DNA from: an uncultured Acetobacteraceae bacterium
GTDB lineage: Bacteria; Pseudomonadota; Alphaproteobacteria; Acetobacterales; Acetobacteraceae
Direction: 5' to 3'
NCBI GenBank assembly: GCA_903839965.1
Contig: CAIMEK010000555.1
Coordinates: 1 to 19,099 of the forward strand
DNA length: 19,099 bases
Below are positions 1-8,009 of this stretch, piece by piece (position 1 is the first letter of the stretch; every line of letters starts with the position of its first letter). The notes under the pieces were generated by a model. That model saw only the letters and a list, made by a program, of their open reading frames with translations, searched no databases and had not been told where the DNA came from. Made by a program: the position numbers and the translations under genes.

Positions 1-618
1 CATCCGCATGTGCTCGTCATGACCGACGATATCTACGAACACATTCGCTACGATGGTGGGCAAACGCAGCACCTGCTCGCGGTCGTCCCTGAGCTGCGCG
101 ACCGCACCCTGGCGATCAATGGCGTGTCGAAGACCTATGCCATGACGGGCTGGCGCATCGGCTGGGCGGCGGGTCCACGTGACCTGATCCAGGCGCTCGA
201 AACGCTGTTGTCGCAATCGGCTGGAAATTGTTGTGCCGTCAGCCAGGCCGCCGCCGCCGCCGCGCTGAACGGGGACCAGGGATTCGTTGCTGAATGCGTG
301 GAGATTTATCGGCAGCGCCGCGGGCGCACCGCGCAACGCATCAACGCCATTCCCGGTCTCGGGTGCGCCATGCCGGACGGCGCGTTCTATCTTTACGTCA
401 ACTGCGCCGGGCTGATCGGCAAGAACGCACCCGGGGGCGAGCGGCTCGATACGGATGAAGATGTGGTGATGTACCTGCTGGAAAGCGCGGGCGTCGCCGT
501 GGTGGCCGGCTCGGCTTACGGGCTGTCGCCCTACTTCCGCATCTCGATCGCGACCTCCATCGAGACGCTGATGGAGGGCACGGACCGAATGGCGCGTGCC
601 GTGGCGGACCTGGGCTGA
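1..618 (+). CDS. Class I/II PLP-dependent aminotransferase, 3' part only
   Basis: C-terminal ~205 residues of a fold-type I aminotransferase of the aspartate aminotransferase kind; the 5' half lies outside the window and the reading frame is open from base 1. The Schiff-base lysine is in the motif GVSKTYAMTGWRIGW (AAG at 130-132), followed by the usual small-subdomain features. YFRISIATS near the C-terminus contains the arginine that binds the substrate alpha-carboxylate in this family. Family members are about 400 residues, so roughly half is missing because of the window edge, not because of damage. The likely reaction is amino-group transfer between an amino acid (Asp, Glu or aromatic) and a 2-oxo acid in the cytoplasm. 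Exact substrate cannot be told. It shows no obvious link to the aromatic-acid genes downstream. Confidence 0.9.
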   Translation, partial: HPHVLVMTDDIYEHIRYDGGQTQHLLAVVPELRDRTLAINGVSKTYAMTGWRIGWAAGPRDLIQALETLLSQSAGNCCAVSQAAAAAALNGDQGFVAECVEIYRQRRGRTAQRINAIPGLGCAMPDGAFYLYVNCAGLIGKNAPGGERLDTDEDVVMYLLESAGVAVVAGSAYGLSPYFRISIATSIETLMEGTDRMARAVADLG

Positions 619-1016
619 ACGGCTCGTCCGGCGAGCGCCGACCGGTTGTTGTAGAGACCGCCCATGCCACTTCCTGCGTTTGTCCATCCGGCTGAACCTG
701 GTGGCAGGAGGACGGCTCCGGTAACAGCGTCCGGCGCTGCAGCGTAACGGACCTCGACGGTACTGCCTTGTGCGGGGCCGTCAGTCCAGCGCTGGCCGCA
801 CCGCCGTCGGAGCAGTTGGGTTCGAGCGCCGGATGGAGCTGCTCAGTCCCTGCCCCGCGATGATGCGCAAGACACCCGGCATGCGCCGCGTCCACTGATG
901 CAGCTTCGGCCAGTCGATCAGCACGGCATTTTCGCCTGTTGCGCGGTCGTCACCATAGCGCCAATCTGCGCCGCGGCGTAAGCCTACCGCAACACACCGG
1001 CACGGGGGACATCCAC
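619..1016. other. 398-bp intergenic stretch, no intact gene
   Basis: No convincing intact gene lies between the aminotransferase stop and the dienelactone hydrolase start. A short GCTCG/CGAGC hairpin just after the aminotransferase stop is too weak to call a terminator. The minus strand carries a short protein-like segment, listed separately as a possible relic. The promoter for the hydrolase presumably lies in the last 100 bp, but I see no clear -35/-10 pair. Confidence 0.5.
856..966 (-). pseudogene. Possible relic of a glutathione S-transferase-like C-terminus
   Basis: The minus strand can be read as about 37 protein-like residues, including LIDWPKLHQWTRRMPG. This resembles the C-terminal helix of GST-superfamily proteins, where a pattern like (D/A)WPxLxxWxxRM is common. 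The open frame has no plausible N-terminal domain and runs into low-quality sequence on both sides, so at best it is a fragment of a decayed gene. The resemblance is from memory of the family pattern and could be chance in GC-rich DNA. Confidence 0.18.
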
Positions 1017-1907
1017 ATGGAACGGAAAAAGGCGTCGGAATTTCCACAGGAGCTGCTGAACCTGTTTGACGGCTATGTGCATGGCCGGACGAGCCGCCGC
1101 CAGTTCCTGGAAGAGGCGCAACGGTTTGCCGTCGGTGGGGTGACCGCGGCGGCGCTGTTCGAGATGCTCAAGCCGAATTACGCCTGGGCCATCCAGGTTC
1201 CGGCCGATGACAAGCGCATTGCGGCGGAATACGCCACCCTGCCGTCACCCCGGGGCAATGGACATATCAAGGGCTACCTGGTGCGGCCGTCGCATGCGGA
1301 CAGACTGCCCGTCGTGCTGGTCGTGCATGAGAACCGTGGCCTCAACCCGTATATCGAGGACGTGGCGCGGCGGCTTGCGGTGGCCGGGTTCATCGCCTTC
1401 GCGCCCGACGGGCTGACATCGGTCGGCGGCTATCCCGGCGATGACGAGAAGGCCCGGACGCTTTTCGGCCAAGTGGACAACGACAGGATGCAGGAGGACT
1501 TTCTCGCTGCGGCGCAATGGCTCAAATCGCGCCCGGACAGCGCAGGCAGGCTTGGCGCCGTCGGGTTCTGTTTTGGGGGCGATGTCGTGAACCGGCTTGC
1601 AGTTCGGATGGGCGCAGATCTCGCCGCCGTAGTGCCATTCTACGGAATGCAGCCGAACGCCGCCGATGCGGCCCGGATCAAGGCGCCGATCAACGCGCAG
1701 TACGCCGAGCTCGACACACGCATCACTGCCGGGTGGCCGGCCTTCGATGCGACGTTGTCGGCAGCGGGGGTGCCGCACGAGGGGCATATCTACAAGGCCG
1801 CGAACCACGGCTTCCACAACGACACGACCCCGCGTTACGACGAGGCGTCCGCAAAGGAAGCCTGGCAACGCACGCTGGACTGGTTCAACAAGTACCTGAA
1901 GGCGTGA
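1017..1907 (+). CDS. Dienelactone hydrolase family protein with Tat-like leader
   Basis: A 296-residue alpha/beta hydrolase of the dienelactone hydrolase (carboxymethylenebutenolidase) family. The family catalytic set is visible: nucleophile Cys185 in GFCFGGD, Asp233 in YAELDTR, His264 in AANHGFHN, and Glu105 in VHENRG, which pairs with the cysteine in the classical enzyme. Such enzymes open dienelactones to maleylacetate in aromatic degradation, though many relatives have other esterase roles. The N-terminal ~57 residues are an extension with TSRRQFLEEAQRFAVGG (residues 25-41), a twin-arginine-like motif followed by a hydrophobic stretch, so export is possible. ATG 1017 is chosen over an upstream GTG-type start because it has a GGGGGAC ribosome-binding site and yields this leader. 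It is convergent with the MFS gene, 57 bp apart. Substrate is unknown. Confidence 0.88.
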   Translation: MERKKASEFPQELLNLFDGYVHGRTSRRQFLEEAQRFAVGGVTAAALFEMLKPNYAWAIQVPADDKRIAAEYATLPSPRGNGHIKGYLVRPSHADRLPVVLVVHENRGLNPYIEDVARRLAVAGFIAFAPDGLTSVGGYPGDDEKARTLFGQVDNDRMQEDFLAAAQWLKSRPDSAGRLGAVGFCFGGDVVNRLAVRMGADLAAVVPFYGMQPNAADAARIKAPINAQYAELDTRITAGWPAFDATLSAAGVPHEGHIYKAANHGFHNDTTPRYDEASAKEAWQRTLDWFNKYLKA

Positions 1908-1964
1908 CCGGAAGACTCGCAGCCGCTGGTGCCGGGCGCTGGATCAGGTGCTGCAGGCCACCGG

Positions 1965-3239
1965 CTATTTTGCTCCGGTGGATGGCTGAGGCGAACCCTG
2001 CGGCTCGGACAGGCTCGTGCCGCTTGTTTCAGGCATCAGCGATGCTGCCGTGAACGCAACCGCGTAGGAAAACAGCGCACAGGCTCCCATCGCAGTGCCC
2101 AGCGGCAACGTCGCCGACAGCAACCCGACCATGGCCGGTACCACCGAGCCGAAGCCGCGCCCGCCGGACAGGCAGAATCCCTGGCCGCTGGCGCGGATCG
2201 CGGTCGGGAACAGCTCGGAAAAGGTCGGCAGCATGCCGGAGGCAAGCCCGCCCTGGAACGCACCGAGAAAATAGCTCAGAGCGATCGTTGCGGTGGGGCC
2301 AATCGGCGCCAGCAGGTAGATGCCGACATTGATGGCCTGCAGGACAAGGAACAGCATGAAGGCCCGCCGGCGGCCGATCAGGTCGCTGACATAGCCGTAG
2401 ATGAACGGACCGGTCAGCGAGCCGAGGATGTTCAGCGCGAGATAGCCGGCGGTTTGCGTCACGGGCAGGCCGAGCGCCATCCGCAGATAGGTCGGCAGCC
2501 AGGTGATCATGACGTAGGCGCCGCCGAAAATGCCGGTGGACATCACCGCGGCGGTGACGGTGTGGCGCAGATGCGGGCCGGCGAAGATGCGCCAGAATCC
2601 TTCGGCCGCTTCGCCCTGCCGGCGACGCGCGGCGGCGTCGGTGTAGACGGCGGATTCGGGCACCAGGCGACGGATGAAGAAGATGAACAGCGCCGGCGCC
2701 ACGCCGAAGGCAAAGAAAAAGCGCCAGCCCTGGGTCTGCGGAAAGGCGCCAAGGAAGAACGGCATCAGCGCGGTCGATACCGCATAGCCAACTGCGTAAC
2801 CGGCCTGCACGCTGGCCGCCACCCGGCCGCGCAGTTCGGGCCGGACCACCTCGCTGATCAGCACGGCCCCGACCGCGGCCTCGCCGCCGTAGCCGAGGCC
2901 CTGCAGGAAACGCACCACGAAGAACTGGTCGAAGGCGTTGCAGAACGCCGCGGCCAGCGTGGCCAGGGCGCACCACAGGATGGTCATCTGCAACATCCGC
3001 ACGCGGCCGATGCGGTCGGCCAGGATGCCCGCCCCCCAGCCGCCCACGGCCGAGCCGATCAGCGAGGCCGAAGCCAGCACGCCGGCTTCCGGTCGCGTGA
3101 TGCCCACCACGGAAATGAGCACCGGCATGACCAGGGCATAGATGGTCGTGTCCATCGAATCGAGAGCGAAACCACCGAAACAGGCCCAGTACGTGCGCTT
3201 CTCCAGCGCCGTCAGGCCCGAATACCACCCGAGTTTCAT
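1965..3239 (-). CDS. MFS transporter, aromatic acid:H+ symporter-like
   Basis: A 424-residue major facilitator with about 12 predicted membrane segments in the inner membrane. Helix 1 carries DSMDTTIYALVMP (residues 27-39), matching the position of the conserved Asp motif of the aromatic acid:H+ symporter family (PcaK/MucK/BenK type). Motif A of the 2-3 loop is GILADRIGRVRM (residues 71-82), and RFLQGLGYGGE plus VRPELRGR form the helix 4-5 signature. It probably imports an aromatic or short organic acid with protons, which suits the ring-cleavage-pathway genes nearby. It lies downstream of the LysR gene on the same strand, 164 bp away, with a candidate operator in that gap (3362-3378). Substrate specificity cannot be read from sequence; a general metabolite:H+ symporter is the alternative. 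Confidence 0.88.
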   Translation of the reverse strand: MKLGWYSGLTALEKRTYWACFGGFALDSMDTTIYALVMPVLISVVGITRPEAGVLASASLIGSAVGGWGAGILADRIGRVRMLQMTILWCALATLAAAFCNAFDQFFVVRFLQGLGYGGEAAVGAVLISEVVRPELRGRVAASVQAGYAVGYAVSTALMPFFLGAFPQTQGWRFFFAFGVAPALFIFFIRRLVPESAVYTDAAARRRQGEAAEGFWRIFAGPHLRHTVTAAVMSTGIFGGAYVMITWLPTYLRMALGLPVTQTAGYLALNILGSLTGPFIYGYVSDLIGRRRAFMLFLVLQAINVGIYLLAPIGPTATIALSYFLGAFQGGLASGMLPTFSELFPTAIRASGQGFCLSGGRGFGSVVPAMVGLLSATLPLGTAMGACALFSYAVAFTAASLMPETSGTSLSEPQGSPQPSTGAK

Positions 3240-3361
3240 GCCGCGGCCTGCGCGGCGCGTGTGCTGTGCACCGTTTCACTCCCCATCCGCGCGCGAACCG
3301 CGCACCAGCGAACGGTAGGGCCGGCGAAGCCGATTGCACGCATGAGTATTCCGTCGCGAGC

Positions 3362-3378
3362 TATCAGCTGTCGTTATA
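3362..3378. promoter_or_regulatory. Candidate LysR-type operator upstream of the MFS gene
   Basis: Read on the minus strand the site is TATAACGACAGCTGATA, an imperfect dyad containing the T-N11-A core typical of LysR-family binding sites. It lies about 120 bp upstream of the MFS start codon. It matches the site upstream of dctA (4578-4594) at 13 of 17 positions. Both sit close to the lysR gene. Confidence 0.45.
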
Positions 3379-3403
3379 CCGACCGGAAGGCGAGGCGTGG
3401 CCG

Positions 3404-4405
3404 TCAGGTGGCAGGTGAAAGCGGCGGGTCGCCGCCGCCGTGACTGCCTTCGCCGATCGTCATCGCGGTCACACCGTGGCCGGCGAGTTCGGCGACGTAG
3501 GCACGCAGGCAGGTCAGGAACGCCAAGCCCGCGGGCGGCAACGGACGACCGGGCGCCAGGATGGTGCCGGCCGGGCGTTGTGGCGTCGGCACGGGCAGCG
3601 GCACGAGACGCAACGTGCCGCGCATCAGGTCGCCCGCCATCAGCAGGCTCGGCATCATCGCGATCATGTCCGTGCCGTACAGCATTTCACGAATGAAGCC
3701 ATACGAACTGGAGCGCAGCTTCGCCACCGGCGCCAGATCGAGCAGCGCCAGCAGGTGTTCGATCTCCTGGCCGACACGCTGGCTGACGGTGGGCAGGATG
3801 AGGTCGAAGTCGCGCAATGTCTCGGCGGTGACGCTCGGGGCGGTGAACAGCGCGTGGCCGGCACGCGCCAGGATGGCGATCGGTTCCATCCACAGCGTCT
3901 CGCGCACAAGCCCGTCCGGCACCGTGGGCTCGTAGAGCCGGCCGACGATGAGGTCGATTTCGCCGGCGGCGAGCAGCGGCCGCAGGTCTTCCGTGCGGCC
4001 CTGCTGCAAGCGGATGCGAATGTCGGGGTGCAGCGCCTTGAGCCGGGCCAGCGCACCGGGCAGCACGCCGGCGGCGGCAGCCGGCAGCGTGCCGATGGCC
4101 AGGCTGCTGAGGCCGGGCTCGGCAAGCAGCTCAAGCTCCTCGTCCACCCGGCGCAGTTCGGCCAATACCCGACGCGCGGCCTCCACCAGAATGCGGCCGG
4201 CCGCGGTGGCGTTGACCCCGCGCGAGTGGCGCTCGAACAACCGCAGTCCGACGATGTCCTCGATCTCCTGCAGGCTCTTGGTCAGCCCGGGCTGGGTATA
4301 GCCGAGCGCGGCCGAGGCCTTCAGCAGGCTGCCGTGGGTGGCGATCGCGTCCACGCCGCGCAACAGATGCAACCGCAGGCGTTGGTCCAGGTAGCGTCGG
4401 GTCAT
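3404..4405 (-). CDS. LysR-family transcriptional regulator
   Basis: A 333-residue LysR-type regulator. The N-terminal winged helix-turn-helix covers about residues 10-70, with the recognition region ALGYTQPGLTKSLQEIEDIVGLRLFERHSRGVNAT. A linker helix and a periplasmic-binding-protein-like effector domain follow (about residues 95-305). The N-terminal domain resembles the PcaQ/GbpR branch, regulators that often respond to protocatechuate-pathway intermediates or sugars. The gene is transcribed away from dctA and towards the MFS transporter. Position between two transporters, with similar dyads upstream of each, suggests it controls both units and possibly its own expression. The tail after about residue 305 is longer than usual and Gly/Pro-rich. 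The inducer is unknown; an aromatic acid or ring-cleavage product is inferred from context. Confidence 0.9.
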   Translation of the reverse strand: MTRRYLDQRLRLHLLRGVDAIATHGSLLKASAALGYTQPGLTKSLQEIEDIVGLRLFERHSRGVNATAAGRILVEAARRVLAELRRVDEELELLAEPGLSSLAIGTLPAAAAGVLPGALARLKALHPDIRIRLQQGRTEDLRPLLAAGEIDLIVGRLYEPTVPDGLVRETLWMEPIAILARAGHALFTAPSVTAETLRDFDLILPTVSQRVGQEIEHLLALLDLAPVAKLRSSSYGFIREMLYGTDMIAMMPSLLMAGDLMRGTLRLVPLPVPTPQRPAGTILAPGRPLPPAGLAFLTCLRAYVAELAGHGVTAMTIGEGSHGGGDPPLSPAT

Positions 4406-4577
4406 GGCGATAAGCTGTTCCGCGCGCGGCCGCGGTGCGAAAGGGCGCCGGGCCGCCTGACCGCCCCGGGCAGGCGCCTCGTTCCCATGGCGAGGCCAAC
4501 GAACTGCACCGCAACTACCCCATCGCGATCTCCGCTACCTCGCGCCAGGCGGCCAAAGCCGCGCGCTTCCCAGCCGC

Positions 4578-4594
4578 TATAACGCAGGCTAATA
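4578..4594. promoter_or_regulatory. Candidate LysR-type operator in the lysR-dctA divergent region
   Basis: TATAACGCAGGCTAATA lies in the 294-bp region between the divergent lysR and dctA genes, 105 bp before the dctA start. It has a T-N11-A core and imperfect dyad symmetry (TATnAnC arms). It shares 13 of 17 positions with the site upstream of the MFS gene (3362-3378, opposite strand). The AT-rich site stands out in GC-rich surroundings. Confidence 0.45.
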
Positions 4595-4699
4595 CCTGGC
4601 ACCGGATTTGTCATGCGCGCCCCCGCCTGGTCTGGCCCTAGATAGGGCGTGCCGGCGGAAGGCGGGACCGCGCGTGGCCGGGCCGGGAGGATATTGCCC

Positions 4700-5960
4700 A
4701 TGACCATCGCCGGCCAGGTGCCCTGGTATCGGCGGCTTTACGTGCAGGTGCTGCTCGCGACGGCGGTCGGCATTGTGCTCGGCCACTTCTATCCGCGAGC
4801 CGGCGCTGCGATGAAGCCGCTGGGCGACGCCTTCATCCAGGTGATCCGGATGGTGATCGCCCCGATCATCTTCTGTACCGTGGTGCACGGCATCGCGCGG
4901 ATGGGAGACATGCGCCGCGTCGGCCGCGTCGCGATCAAGGCGATCGTCTACTTCGAGATCATCACCACCATCGCCCTGGTCGTCGCGCTGGTTGCGGTTA
5001 ACCTGTGGCGGCCGGGCACGGGCATGCACCTCGACCCACAGGCGATCGACCCGGCGCCGATCCGCGCCTACGCCGCGGCGACAGAGAGCCTCTCGCCCAT
5101 TGCCTTCCTGATGCATGTGATTCCCGCCTCGGCGGTGGGCGCCTTCGCGCAGGGCGACATCCTGCAGGTGCTGTTCTTCTCGGTGCTGTTCGCTTTTGGT
5201 CTGACCTTGCTGGGCGAGGCCGGCAAGCCGCTGCTGGCGGTGATCGAGATCGCCGGCAACGTGCTGTTCAAGGTGGTCGGCATCATCATGTGGGCGGCGC
5301 CGCTGGGTGCGTTCGGGGCCATGGCCTTCACGGTCGGCGCCTTCGGGGCCGCCTCGCTGCTTTCGCTCGGCGAACTGCTCGGCCAGTTCTACCTGACCTG
5401 CGCCTTCTTCGTGCTGGTCGTGCTGGGCGGCGTCGCGCCTGGCCGGCTTTTCCGTGCTCAAGCTGATCCGCTACCTCAGGGAGGAGTTGGTGATCGTGCT
5501 CGCCACCACCTCCTCGGAAACCGTACTGCCGCAACTGATGCGCAAGCTGGAGGCCGCGGGCTGCAATGGCTCCGTGGTCGGGCTCGTGGTGCCGACCGGC
5601 TATTCCTTCAACCTCGACGGCACCTGCCTCTATCTGGCCACGGCCGCGATATTCCTGGCGCAGGCAACCGACACGCCGCTCGACATCTGGCAGCAGCTCG
5701 GCCTGCTCGCCGTGCTGCTGCTGACGTCCAAAGGCGCGGCGGGCATCGCGGGCGCCGCCTTCGTCGTGCTGGCCGCCACGCTCGCGACCACGCACACGGT
5801 GCCGCTCGCCAGCGCCGCACTGCTGCTCGGCATCCACCGCTTCATGTCGATGGCGCTCACCTGCACCAACGTGGTGGGCAACGGCGTCGCGACCATCGTG
5901 GTGTCGCACTGGGAATCGGCGCTGGACCGACGGCAATTGCAGGCAGCCCTGGACGGATGA
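4700..5960 (+). pseudogene. dctA: C4-dicarboxylate:cation symporter DctA, frameshifted
   Basis: Encodes a DctA-type dicarboxylate/amino acid:cation symporter (inner membrane, uptake of succinate/fumarate/malate-like acids) in two reading frames. From ATG 4700 (GGAGG at 4686-4690) the first 246 codons give the N-terminal half, with PLGDAFIQVIRMVIAPIIF and the following helices. The frame is then lost at GTCGCGCCTGGCC (about 5432-5444). The C-terminal half continues in another frame from about 5439, with TSSETVLPQL, PTGYSFNLDGT, SKGAAGI and TNVVGNGVAT, the re-entrant loop signatures of the family. Relatives have an extra codon here (GCG CGC CTG), so the simplest reading is loss of two bases from a CG repeat. 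Restored, the protein would be about 420 residues, the normal length. All else is intact, so the lesion is recent or a sequencing error. It is first in the operon with the amidohydrolase 25 bp downstream. Confidence 0.85.
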
Positions 5961-5985
5961 CCCATACGGACTCAGGAGAATCCAA

Positions 5986-6933
5986 GTGAACAACACGCTA
6001 TCCCGCCGTACCTGCCTTGCCGCGCTGGCCGTCGCCGCGATCGTGCCCGCCGCCCACGCCGCCGAGCCACCTGTCATTCCCGGCCCCGATCCCGCCACGA
6101 AGCGGCCGCGCTTCGTCATGCCCGCCGGGGCGGTGGACAGCCATACGCACATATTCGGCCCGCAAACCCTGTTCCCCTATTCGCCGCAACGCCCCTACAC
6201 CCCGCCGGAAGCGCCGCTCGGCCTGTTCGCCACGCTGCACGGCAAGCTCGGCATCGACCGCGCCGTGATCGTGAACGCCACCGTCCACGGTACCGACGCC
6301 ACGCCGGTAACCGACGCCATCGCGCGCGGCGCCGGCCGCTACCTGGGCGTCATCAGCATCGACGACAGCTTCGATGCCGCGACGCTGGCGAAGCTCAACG
6401 AACAGGGCATCCGCGGTTGCCGCTTCACCTTCCTCTCGCGTCTTGGCGGCGTGCCGGACATGGCCGTGTTCGAACGCGCGATCCCGAAACTGGCCCCGCT
6501 GAACTGGCACGTCGACCTCTACTTCGAGGCGAAGATGATCCCCGCCATGGCGCCGATGCTGAAGCGGCTGCCGGTGCGCTACGTCATCGACCACATGGGC
6601 CTTCCCTCGGCGAAGCAGGGCCTCGACCAGCCCGATTTCCAGGCGCTGCTGGCGCTGCTTCGCGAGGACGAGAAGGCCTGGATCAAGATTACCGGGCCCG
6701 AGCGCGTCTCCGCCACGGGCGCCCCCTACACCGATGCCGTGCCGTTCGCCCGCGCCCTGATCGAGGCCGCGCCGGACCGTGCGATCTGGGGAACCGACTG
6801 GCCGCACCCGAACGTGCCGACCATGCCGAACGACGGCGACCTGGTGGACCTGATCCCGCAGTACGCACCGGATGAGGCGACCCAGCGCAAGCTGCTCATT
6901 GACAATCCGGTGCGGCTGTTTGGCTTCGCCTGA
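5986..6933 (+). CDS. Exported amidohydrolase, LigI-like (2-pyrone-4,6-dicarboxylate lactonase family)
   Basis: A 315-residue amidohydrolase-superfamily protein of the 2-pyrone-4,6-dicarboxylate hydrolase (LigI/PMD) group. It starts at GTG 5986, preceded by CAGGAGA. Residues 1-25 form a leader: SRRTCLAALAVAAIV with a twin-arginine pair (R7, R8) and a likely cleavage site AHA|AE after residue 25, so a periplasmic location is predicted. Catalytic-barrel motifs are DSHTHIFGP (H53, H55), RGCRFTFLSR (R146, R152), YVIDHMG (H203) and IWGTDWPHPN (D271). Known LigI proteins hydrolyse the lactone in the cytoplasm, so the leader is unusual. From memory of LigI, the substrate arginine after DHMG is replaced here by Leu (GLP), hinting at a different lactone. 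It sits 25 bp after dctA and 36 bp before ligJ, and has a leaderless paralogue at 9234-10097. Confidence 0.85.
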   Translation: MNNTLSRRTCLAALAVAAIVPAAHAAEPPVIPGPDPATKRPRFVMPAGAVDSHTHIFGPQTLFPYSPQRPYTPPEAPLGLFATLHGKLGIDRAVIVNATVHGTDATPVTDAIARGAGRYLGVISIDDSFDAATLAKLNEQGIRGCRFTFLSRLGGVPDMAVFERAIPKLAPLNWHVDLYFEAKMIPAMAPMLKRLPVRYVIDHMGLPSAKQGLDQPDFQALLALLREDEKAWIKITGPERVSATGAPYTDAVPFARALIEAAPDRAIWGTDWPHPNVPTMPNDGDLVDLIPQYAPDEATQRKLLIDNPVRLFGFA

Positions 6934-6969
6934 CCGGGGGAAACGACCAGACCGGCACGGGAGATTCGC

Positions 6970-7995
6970 ATGATCATCGACTGCCACGGCCACCACACCA
7001 CCGCGCCGGCCGCCCACCAGGCATGGCGGGAGGCGCAACTCGAGGCCTTCCGCAGCGGCACAGCGCCGCCGCCCTATCCTACTATCGGCGACGACGAAAT
7101 CCGTGCCGGCATCGTCAACGGCCAGCTCAAAATGCAGCGCGAGCGCGGTACCGAGCTGACGATCTTCTCCCCGCGCGCCTCGGCAATGGGGCACCATCTG
7201 GGCGATGCCGCGGTGAGCGAGGCCTGGGCGGTACGCTGCAACGACCTGATCCACCGCGTATGCACGTTGTTCCCGCGCAACTTCGTCGGCGTGGCGCAAC
7301 TGCCGCAGACCGCCTGCGTGCCGATCACCCAGGCGATCGGCGAACTGGAACGTTGCGTGCTGCAGCTTGGTTTCGTCGGTTGCAACCTGAACCCCGATCC
7401 TTCGGGTGGACACTGGAAGGACAAGCCGCTGTCTGATCGGTGCTGGTACCCGATCTACGAGAAGCTGGTCGAGCTCGACGTACCTGCGATGATCCATGTC
7501 AGCACGGCCTGCAACCCGGCCTTCCACACCACCGGCGCGCACTACCTGAACGGCGATACCACGGCTTTCATGCAGCTCCTGACGTCGAAGGTGTTCCAGG
7601 ACTTCCCGGCGCTGAAGATCATCATCCCACACGGCGGCGGCGCGGTGCCGTTCCATTGGGGGCGGTTCCGCGGCCTGGCGCTGGACATGAAGCTGCCGGA
7701 GCTGCGCGAGCACATGCTGCACAACATCTTCTTCGACACCTGCGTCTATCACTTGCCCGGACAGGAACTGCTGGCCAAGGTCATCCCGGTGGACAACATC
7801 CTGTTCGCCTCGGAGATGATCGGCGCCGTGCGCGGCATCGATCCCGATACCGGGCACCATTTCGACGACACCAGGCGCTATGTCGAGCAGTTGCCGCTTT
7901 CGGCGGTGGACAAGGCGAAGATCTTCGAGGGCAATGCACGGCGTATCTACGGCCGGCTGTCCGCCCAGCTCGACCGCCAGTTCAGCGCGGCGTGA
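6970..7995 (+). CDS. ligJ: 4-oxalomesaconate hydratase
   Basis: A 341-residue amidohydrolase-fold hydratase that matches LigJ along its whole length. LigJ adds water to 4-oxalomesaconate to give 4-carboxy-4-hydroxy-2-oxoadipate in the protocatechuate 4,5-cleavage and gallate pathways (cytoplasm). The zinc ligands and active-site residues are in place: IDCHGHHT (H6, H8), AMIHVS (H176), IIPHGGGAVPFHWGR (H221) and FASEMIGAVRG (E282). Other LigJ landmarks are TIFSPRASAMG, GCNLNPDPSGGHWKDKPLSDR and NIFFDTCVYH. ATG 6970 has GGGAG seven bases upstream. It is 36 bp downstream of the LigI-like gene and only 14 bp before the ruined aldolase gene, the order expected for consecutive pathway steps. It appears intact although both ends of its operon are broken. 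Confidence 0.93.
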   Translation: MIIDCHGHHTTAPAAHQAWREAQLEAFRSGTAPPPYPTIGDDEIRAGIVNGQLKMQRERGTELTIFSPRASAMGHHLGDAAVSEAWAVRCNDLIHRVCTLFPRNFVGVAQLPQTACVPITQAIGELERCVLQLGFVGCNLNPDPSGGHWKDKPLSDRCWYPIYEKLVELDVPAMIHVSTACNPAFHTTGAHYLNGDTTAFMQLLTSKVFQDFPALKIIIPHGGGAVPFHWGRFRGLALDMKLPELREHMLHNIFFDTCVYHLPGQELLAKVIPVDNILFASEMIGAVRGIDPDTGHHFDDTRRYVEQLPLSAVDKAKIFEGNARRIYGRLSAQLDRQFSAA

Positions 7996-8009
7996 AGGAA
8001 GTTCGAACC

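Noticed and set aside
1929..3443. 504-codon plus-strand open frame across the MFS gene
   Set aside because: Antisense shadow of a clear 12-helix transporter; the translation is a Gln/Arg/Ala-rich string without motifs.
5435..5445. Programmed ribosomal frameshift in dctA
   Set aside because: No slippery heptamer, stimulatory hairpin or known precedent for this family; a two-base deletion in a CG run explains the sequence more simply.
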